DNA of 64,000 bases from Micromonospora endolithica (GTDB taxonomy: Bacteria; Actinomycetota; Actinomycetes; Mycobacteriales; Micromonosporaceae): assembly GCF_003626595.1 (NCBI RefSeq), contig NZ_RBAK01000004.1, forward strand, positions 496,001-560,000, written 5' to 3'. Below, piece by piece: positions 58,639 through 64,000 of this stretch. A program made the position numbers and the translations under genes. Position 1 is the stretch's first letter. Every line of letters starts with the position of its first letter. The notes beneath the pieces were generated by a model that was not told the origin of the DNA, made no database searches, and was given only the letters and a program-made list of their open reading frames with translations.

Positions 58639-60065
58639 CCACCGCGGATCGGTTGACGCCGGACGAGGTGCGGAGCCTGTTCCTCTTCGAGTCCCTGGAC
58701 GACGCCCAGCTCGCCTGGCTGGCCGAGCAGGGCCGGGTCGAGCGGCGGGCGGCCGGCACCCTGGTCTACGCCGAGGGGGAGCCGGCGACCTGCTTCTTCG
58801 TGCTGCTGCGGGGCACGGTGTCGATGAGCCGGCGGGTCCGGGGCGACGACGTGGAGGTCAACCGCACCGACCAGCGGGGTGTGTACGGCGGGGCCACCCA
58901 GGCGTACCTGGACGAGCAGGTCGAGCAGGTCTACCGCAACAGCCTGCGGGCGATCGACGAGGCGGACCTCTTCGTGCTGCCGGCGGAGGACTTCGCGCAC
59001 GCGGTGCGGTCCTGGTTCCCGATGGCGATGCACCTGCTGGAGGGCCTCTTCTTCGGCATGCGGGACACCCAGACGATCGTCGGTGAGCGGGAGCGCCTGC
59101 TGGCCCTGGGCTCGCTGTCGGCGGGCCTCACCCACGAGCTGAACAACCCGGCCGGCGCGGCCGTACGGGCGACCGCGACGCTGCGCGAGCGGGTGGCCGG
59201 CATGCGGCACAAGCTGGCCATGATCGCCGACGGCCGGCTCGACGGCCGGGACCTGCACGGCCTGGTGGCGTTGCAGGAGGAGGCGGTGGCCCGGGCGGCG
59301 GGCGCGCCGCCGCTGGGCGCGATGGCCGCCGCCGACGCCGAGGACGAGGTGTCCGACTGGTTGGACGAACGCGGGGTGGGCGGGGGCTGGGACCTGGCGC
59401 CGACGCTGGTCGCCGGCGGCCTGGACGTGGCGTGGCTGGCCCACGTGGAGGCGGCGGTCGGCCCGGCCGACCTGGAGGCGGCGGTCCGGTGGATCACCTA
59501 TACGGTCGACACCGAGCTGTTGATGCGGGAGATCGGCGACGCGGTCACCCGGATCTCCGGCCTGGTCGGCGCGGCCAAGCAGTACTCGCAGCTGGACCGC
59601 GCACCGCACCAGGTGGTCGACGTCCACGACCTGCTCGACGCCACCCTGGCCATGTTCAAGGGCAAGCTGCCCGCCGGGGTCCGGTTGGTCCGGGAGTACG
59701 ACCGCACGCTGCCGCCGATCCCCGCGTACCCGGCGGAGCTGAACCAGGTGTGGACCAACCTCGTCGACAACGCGCTGGGCGCGATGGGGGAGAAGGGCAC
59801 CCTGACCGTCCGCACCGGCCGCGACGGGGAACGGCTGGCCGTCGAGGTGGCCGACACCGGGTCGGGCATCCCGCCGGAGGTGCGTCCGCGCATCTTCGAG
59901 CCGTTCTTCACCACCAAGCCGGTCGGCGAGGGCACCGGGCTGGGCCTGGACATCTCGTACCGGATCGTGGTCCGCAAGCACCACGGCGACATCCGGGTGG
60001 AGTCCGTTCCGGGCGCCACCGTGTTCCGGGTGCTGCTGCCGTGGCGGGTCGAGCCGGCCGGCTGA
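58635..60065 (+). CDS. Cyclic-nucleotide-domain sensor histidine kinase
   Basis: A 476-aa cytoplasmic kinase. Residues ~15-140 form a CRP-like cNMP-binding domain (LVYAEGEPATCFFVLLRGTV). The dimerisation segment LSAGLTHELNNPAGAA carries His167, and a long helical insert follows. The HATPase part has NQVWTNLVDNALGAM, DTGSGIP, FFTTK and GTGLGLDIS. No membrane helix. It is translationally coupled to the receiver-reductase fusion, which is its likely partner. Ligand of the cNMP-like domain unknown. Confidence 0.9.
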   Translation: MTTADRLTPDEVRSLFLFESLDDAQLAWLAEQGRVERRAAGTLVYAEGEPATCFFVLLRGTVSMSRRVRGDDVEVNRTDQRGVYGGATQAYLDEQVEQVYRNSLRAIDEADLFVLPAEDFAHAVRSWFPMAMHLLEGLFFGMRDTQTIVGERERLLALGSLSAGLTHELNNPAGAAVRATATLRERVAGMRHKLAMIADGRLDGRDLHGLVALQEEAVARAAGAPPLGAMAAADAEDEVSDWLDERGVGGGWDLAPTLVAGGLDVAWLAHVEAAVGPADLEAAVRWITYTVDTELLMREIGDAVTRISGLVGAAKQYSQLDRAPHQVVDVHDLLDATLAMFKGKLPAGVRLVREYDRTLPPIPAYPAELNQVWTNLVDNALGAMGEKGTLTVRTGRDGERLAVEVADTGSGIPPEVRPRIFEPFFTTKPVGEGTGLGLDISYRIVVRKHHGDIRVESVPGATVFRVLLPWRVEPAG

Positions 60066-60178
60066 GCGCGACACGCCTTCTGGCACACGCGTTCGACACG
60101 CCGATCACCCGCAGACACGACCCGACTGCGGACAGTAGGCTCCCGGGGACCGTCGCCGTACGCGGAGAAGGAGCGCCC

Positions 60179-62164
60179 GTGGAGTCGATGGCCCGCCCCC
60201 GGCCCCCGTCCGACGACCCCCGGCCCGGAGGCGAGCCCGCGCCCGGCGCCGCGTCCCCGCCCGGCGGCGAGACGGTGCTGCCGGAGCTGGACGACTCCGA
60301 CTGGCTGCACCACGCCACCGCCTTCGCGCACACCAGCTTCCGGGCGGTGGCCCGTCGGCTGCCGCGCCTGGTGCGGGAGGCGGTCGGCCTGGCCTGGGCG
60401 ACCAACCGGCGGGACACGGTCGCCTCGATCGGCCTCAACGTCGCCGCCGGGGTGCTCACCACGTTCGGGCTGCTCGCCACCACCAGCGTCCTGCGTGAGC
60501 TGTTCGCCGCCGGACCGACCCCGGACCGGGTGCGGGCCGCCCTGCCGGCGCTGCTGGTGGCCGCCGGCGCGGTCTCCGCCCGGGGTGGCCTCACCATCGC
60601 CGCCGGCTGGGCCCAGGCCCGGCTCACCCCGCAGATCAACTACCAGGTCGAGCTGCGGCTGTTCGAGGCGACCACGGCCGTCGACCTGGCCGCGTTCGAC
60701 GACGCCGGGTTCGCCGAGGAGATGGACCGCGCCCGTGACCGGGGCATGGCCGAGGCGGCGTGGATCGTCGACCACACGGTCAACCTGGTCACCGGGGTGG
60801 TGGGCATGGTGGCCACCGCGGTGGCCGTCACCGTGATCCAGCCGCTGCTGCTGCCGTGCCTGCTGCTCGCCGCCGTCCCGCAGGCGATCACCGCGATCCG
60901 GATGGCGCGCCGCGAATATCTGGCGATGCTGGCCCGGATCAACCGGCGGCGGCGGATGTGGATGCTCGCCCACCTGATGGCCAACCGGCACACCGCCGCC
61001 GAGGTGCGGTCCTACCAGATGCGTGACTTCCTGCTCACCGAGTACCGCACCGTGATGGCCGTGGAGACCCGCGCCCACCTGCGCCTGGTCCGTGCCCAGA
61101 CCGGCACCCGGGTGACCGGCGCGGCCATCGCCGGCCTGGCCACCTTCGGGGTGTACGCGGTGCTCGGCGCCCTGCTGCTCAGCGGCATGGTGGCGCTCGC
61201 CGCCGCCGCCACCGCGCTGCTGGCCCTCCAGTCGGCCCGCACCAGCCTGGGCGTCGCGGTGGTCGCCACCAACTCGCTGTACGAGGACGCGCTCTACTAC
61301 CAGGACTACCGGGACTTCCTGACCCGTGCCCGGGACCGGGTGACCCCGGGCGGTGGCCGGGCGGCGGCCGGCTTCGACACGATCACGCTGGACCGGGCCA
61401 GCCTGCGGTACCCGGACACCGACCGGCCCGCCGTCGACCGGGTCAGCCTCACCGTGCGGCGCGGGCAGGTGATCGCCCTGGTCGGGGAGAACGGCTCCGG
61501 CAAGACCACCCTGGCCAAACTGATCGCCGGGCTCTACCGGCCCACCGACGGCGTCATCCGCTGGGACGGGGTGGACACCCGGGAACTGGACCCGCACTCC
61601 ACCGCCGCGCACGTCGCCGTGATGACCCAGGACTGGTGGAAGTTCCCCTTCACCGCCGGGCAGAACATCCGCATCGGCCGGCACGACCGCGGGCCCGACC
61701 GGCCCGGACCCAGCGTCCGGGAGGCGGCCCGTGCGGCCGCCGCCGACGAGATGATCGACGGCCTCCCGTACGGCTACGACACGCTGCTGGCTCGGGAGTT
61801 CCGCGACGGCCAGGACCTCTCCGGCGGACAGTGGCAGCGGCTCGTCGCCGCCCGGGGTCTCTACCGGGACGCCGCCCTGCTGATCTGCGACGAGCCGTCG
61901 GCCGCGCTGGACGCCCGGGCCGAGCACGCCCTGTTCGGGCACCTGCGCCGCCGGCCCGACCGGGCGGTCGTGCTGATCACCCACCGGCTGGCCAACGTCC
62001 GGCACGCCGACCGGATCTTCGTGATGGACGCCGGCCGGCTGGTCGAGGCGGGCAGCCACGACGAGCTGATGGCCGCCGGCGGCCTCTACCGGGAACTGTT
62101 CGACCTCCAGGCCAGCGGCTACCTCGCCCGCGCGCCACACCCCGACGACACCGTCCCGTGCTGA
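60179..62164 (+). CDS. ABC exporter (fused membrane and ATPase domains)
   Basis: A 661-aa half-transporter. A Pro-rich N-terminus of ~35 residues precedes about six helices (80-360) and an ATPase domain (Walker A GENGSGKTT, signature LSGGQWQR, Walker B LLICDEPSAAL, switch His in LITHRLANV). The layout resembles actinobacterial exporters linked to peptide or lipid export; no RiPP biosynthetic genes lie nearby. AAGGAG precedes GTG 60179; ATG 60188 is an alternative. It should work as a homodimer. Confidence 0.9.
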   Translation: MESMARPRPPSDDPRPGGEPAPGAASPPGGETVLPELDDSDWLHHATAFAHTSFRAVARRLPRLVREAVGLAWATNRRDTVASIGLNVAAGVLTTFGLLATTSVLRELFAAGPTPDRVRAALPALLVAAGAVSARGGLTIAAGWAQARLTPQINYQVELRLFEATTAVDLAAFDDAGFAEEMDRARDRGMAEAAWIVDHTVNLVTGVVGMVATAVAVTVIQPLLLPCLLLAAVPQAITAIRMARREYLAMLARINRRRRMWMLAHLMANRHTAAEVRSYQMRDFLLTEYRTVMAVETRAHLRLVRAQTGTRVTGAAIAGLATFGVYAVLGALLLSGMVALAAAATALLALQSARTSLGVAVVATNSLYEDALYYQDYRDFLTRARDRVTPGGGRAAAGFDTITLDRASLRYPDTDRPAVDRVSLTVRRGQVIALVGENGSGKTTLAKLIAGLYRPTDGVIRWDGVDTRELDPHSTAAHVAVMTQDWWKFPFTAGQNIRIGRHDRGPDRPGPSVREAARAAAADEMIDGLPYGYDTLLAREFRDGQDLSGGQWQRLVAARGLYRDAALLICDEPSAALDARAEHALFGHLRRRPDRAVVLITHRLANVRHADRIFVMDAGRLVEAGSHDELMAAGGLYRELFDLQASGYLARAPHPDDTVPC

Positions 62165-62243
62165 GGGTCCCCGCCGGCACGCCCGCGGTCCGCCGCCAGA
62201 AATCGCACTCGCGGCGCGCCGCCGGCCGGGCGAGAATGCGGGC

Positions 62244-62783
62244 GTGGAACACCGCGCGATGGTACGGCTGAGCAAACGCATGTCCCTGGCGCTACGCCAC
62301 GAACCCGGCCGCTTCGGTCTGACGCCCGACCGGGCCGGCTGGGTGCCGCTCGCCGAGTTCCTCGTCGCGCTGCGGATCGACCGCGCCGACCTCGACGTGG
62401 TGGTCGCCGGGAACGACAAGCAGCGTTTCGCGGTGGCTCTCGGACCCGACGGCGCGGAGGTCATCCGGGCCAGCCAGGGCCACTCGATCCCGGTCGACCT
62501 GGGGTTGGCGCCCGCGTCGCCGCCGGAGCGGCTCTACCACGGCACCAGCGCGGCCAACCTCGACTCGATCCGCGCCACCGGCCTGCACCGGGGCGGCCGG
62601 CACCACGTCCACCTGTCCGTGGACGTCGACACCGCGCGCCGGGTGGGCGCCCGCCGGTCGGGGGCGACCGTCGTGCTCACCGTGGACGCGGCGGCGATGA
62701 GCCGCGACGGCCACGTCTTCCACCGCAGCGCCAACGGCGTCTGGCTCACCGACGCCGTGCCGTCGGCCTACCTGACCGGGTGA
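62244..62783 (+). CDS. kptA: RNA 2'-phosphotransferase (Tpt1/KptA family)
   Basis: A 179-aa enzyme of the family that transfers an internal RNA 2'-phosphate to NAD+ (the last step of tRNA splicing in eukaryotes). The motifs are complete: LSKRMSLALRHEP, VIRASQGHSIPVD, LYHGTSAANLDSI and HHVHLSVD, covering the Arg-His-Arg-Arg type active site. In bacteria its natural substrate is unclear. GTG 62244 lies 6 nt after GAGAAT and may be leaderless; ATG 62259 is an alternative. Confidence 0.9.
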   Translation: MEHRAMVRLSKRMSLALRHEPGRFGLTPDRAGWVPLAEFLVALRIDRADLDVVVAGNDKQRFAVALGPDGAEVIRASQGHSIPVDLGLAPASPPERLYHGTSAANLDSIRATGLHRGGRHHVHLSVDVDTARRVGARRSGATVVLTVDAAAMSRDGHVFHRSANGVWLTDAVPSAYLTG

Positions 62784-62812
62784 GCTACACCGGGCTCAGG
62801 CACCGGCGGACC

Positions 62813-63325
62813 TCAGCCGCGTCCGCGGGACAGGAAGTCGGCCAGTACCCGGGTGTGGGTGGAGAAGGCCAGCTCGGTCGGCTCGGTGAGCACCAGCCAC
62901 TCGGTGGCCTCCTCGGTGGGCGCCGACGGCGGCAGGCCCTCGGCGGGCCGCTCCGGCAGCTCACCGAAGACCATCATGGTGCCGCCGGCCGGCGCGCCGT
63001 GCACCGCGAACAGCCGGGCGTCGTCGGCGTCGGCGAGCAGGCCGGTCTCCTCCCGCAGTTCCCGGACCAGGGCGTCGCGCCACTCCTCGCCGTACTCGAC
63101 GAAACCGCCGGGCAGCGCGAGCTGGCCGCGCGCCGGCTCGATGTCCCGGCGTACCACGACCACCCCGAGGCCGGCGGCCGTGCGGACCGGCAGCACCGCG
63201 ACCGCGACGGGCGTCGGGTTGCGCCAGACGGTCTGCCCGCAGGCGGCGCAGACCCGCGGCCACCCGGCCCCGGCCGGGTAGGCCGCGCCGCAGAAGGAAC
63301 AGTGCGAGTACGCCACGCCGGTCAT
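62813..63325 (-). CDS. NUDIX hydrolase with N-terminal zinc ribbon
   Basis: A 170-aa pyrophosphohydrolase. A zinc ribbon (CSFCG...CAACG, residues ~9-30) precedes the NUDIX domain with the box GGFVEYGEEWRDALVRELRE followed by ETGL. The arrangement resembles NudC-like or ADP-ribose-type hydrolases, but at 170 aa it lacks the N-terminal domain of NudC. It is convergent with the KptA gene. KptA makes ADP-ribose cyclic phosphate, so a link is conceivable but unproven. Confidence 0.87.
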   Translation of the reverse strand: MTGVAYSHCSFCGAAYPAGAGWPRVCAACGQTVWRNPTPVAVAVLPVRTAAGLGVVVVRRDIEPARGQLALPGGFVEYGEEWRDALVRELREETGLLADADDARLFAVHGAPAGGTMMVFGELPERPAEGLPPSAPTEEATEWLVLTEPTELAFSTHTRVLADFLSRGRG

Positions 63326-63439
63326 GCCGCAGCACGTTACCGGGCGGGCGGCCGGACCGCCGGGCGGTGACCGCCGGGTTCCCGTCGCCCGGGACGGCAG
63401 GGCGCGGCCCGCCGGGTCGGCGTGGCCCGGCCGTCCGGT

Positions 63440-63472
63440 GGTGGCCCGCCGGGGTGGTCCCGGCGGGCCACC
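63440..63472 (-). terminator. Strong hairpin after the SRPBCC gene
   Basis: GGTGGCCCGCCGGG (63440-63453) pairs perfectly over 14 bp with 63459-63472 around a 5-nt loop, 8 nt beyond the stop of the minus-strand SRPBCC gene. Confidence 0.8.
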
Positions 63473-63480
63473 GCGCCGGG

Positions 63481-64000
63481 TCAGGCCGCCGGTTCGCCGG
63501 TGTAGAAGGCGGTGGTGCGCTCGGCGGCGGCCCGGGCCGCGGCCTCGTCGGTGCCGGCGGCGACACTCGCCTCGTACCACGCCTGGCTGCTGCGGGTGAT
63601 GTAGTCCTTCCCCTCCGCCGAGGCGGTCCAGGCGGCGGCCTGCTCCGGGGTGACCCCGCTGCCGTCGGCGGCGAGGTGGCTGGCCAGACCGAGCAGCCCC
63701 AGGTCCCAGCCGACGCCGACCGCGCCCGGACCGAACTGGTCCCAGAACTCCTGGGCCACGTTCGCGACGTGGTCGAGCTGGAAGCGGGTACGGCCGTCGT
63801 CGACCGGGGTCAGGGTGACCTCGATCCAGCTCACCTCGCCGCCCATCTCCCAGGTGGCGGCGAAGCTCTTCGGCGGGTCGCAGCGCTCCACGGTGCCGCC
63901 GGCGTTGCCCTCCAGCTGGTACTTCCCGTGCAGCCGCAGGTCGCCGGTGACCGGCAGGAACCAGCGGGGGATGCGCTCGGCGTTGGTGCAGGCGTCCCAG
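63481..64000 (-). CDS. SRPBCC (AHSA1-like) domain protein, 5' end outside window
   Basis: The minus-strand frame is open from the right edge to TGA at 63481. It reads TNAERIPRWFLPVTGDLRLH, GGTVERCDPPKSFAATWEMG and WDLGLLGLASHLA, the pattern of AHSA1/START-like ligand-binding proteins, which often bind hydrophobic compounds or assist chaperones. A C-terminal helix-rich part of ~60 residues follows. In such loci an ArsR regulator usually precedes the gene; that would lie beyond the edge. Confidence 0.85.
   Translation of the reverse strand, partial: WDACTNAERIPRWFLPVTGDLRLHGKYQLEGNAGGTVERCDPPKSFAATWEMGGEVSWIEVTLTPVDDGRTRFQLDHVANVAQEFWDQFGPGAVGVGWDLGLLGLASHLAADGSGVTPEQAAAWTASAEGKDYITRSSQAWYEASVAAGTDEAAARAAAERTTAFYTGEPAA

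Noticed and set aside
60179..62164. RiPP export locus
   Set aside because: The exporter has no peptidase domain, and no precursor peptide or modifying enzyme is found in the flanking genes.
59498..62464. 988-codon open frame on the minus strand
   Set aside because: Antisense to the kinase and ABC exporter genes; a composition artefact.
1..64000. tRNA, rRNA, CRISPR array, insertion sequence or prophage
   Set aside because: No T-arm-like GGTTCGANTCC context, no regularly spaced repeats, no transposase or integrase motifs and no terminal inverted repeats were seen.

Overview
The window is very GC-rich, high-GC actinobacterial DNA with GTG and TTG starts, GTGA/ATGA gene overlaps, leaderless genes and an IdeR-type iron box. 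Gene content and one recurring intergenic element point to Micromonospora or a close relative in the Micromonosporaceae. This is inference; there is no rRNA to confirm it. No tRNA, rRNA, CRISPR array, IS element, prophage or origin was recognised.

Layout. 0-2.5 kb: a membrane protein with ribA and a RibD-type reductase. 2.5-7.5 kb (minus): FUSC-type membrane protein, NarL-type two-component pair, Tat-exported multicopper oxidase and a small membrane protein. 7.6-12.7 kb: siderophore uptake, with a FecCD-type ABC importer facing a binding lipoprotein and siderophore reductase across one IdeR box that overlaps two divergent promoters. 12.7-15.5 kb: an inositol-monophosphatase-like protein, an ArsR-like regulator and a fasciclin protein. 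15.5-17.4 kb: a patch of gene remnants around one intact DUF6578 gene. 17.4-23.9 kb: single genes (HAD phosphatase, AEC transporter, peptidase E, DUF222/HNH protein, MFS exporter, APH-like kinase).

24-33.7 kb: a LacI regulator diverges from two cupins and a seven-gene run with a THI5/NMT1-type ABC importer, a Gfo/Idh/MocA dehydrogenase, a DUF993 aldolase-like protein, a sugar-phosphate-isomerase-like protein and a permease. GGAAAGCGCTTTCC-like operators flank its two promoters and also the promoter of a secreted ThuA/sugar-dehydrogenase protein at 36.7-40.2 kb, suggesting one regulon. Between them lie a truncated DHFR-like gene, a YCII-ECF42 sigma pair and a second inositol-monophosphatase-like protein.

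40.4-49.7 kb: an EVE-like protein, a TOPRIM protein, an orphan Phd-like antitoxin, modABC with a molybdenum-responsive regulator, a binding-protein/membrane-protein pair, a Fur/Zur regulator and smpB. 49.8-54.4 kb holds the most unusual locus: one polypeptide with an ECF sigma factor, a zinc anti-sigma-like motif, one membrane helix and a large extracellular parallel beta-helix. Next to it lies a lipoprotein whose exported domain is a paralogue of that beta-helix, preceded by a LysR-type protein reduced to its DNA-binding domain. 54.6-64 kb: a multi-spanning membrane hydrolase, a receiver/glutaredoxin-like/thioredoxin-reductase fusion coupled to a cyclic-nucleotide-domain histidine kinase, an ABC exporter, a Tpt1/KptA RNA phosphotransferase, a NUDIX hydrolase and the 3' part of an SRPBCC gene.
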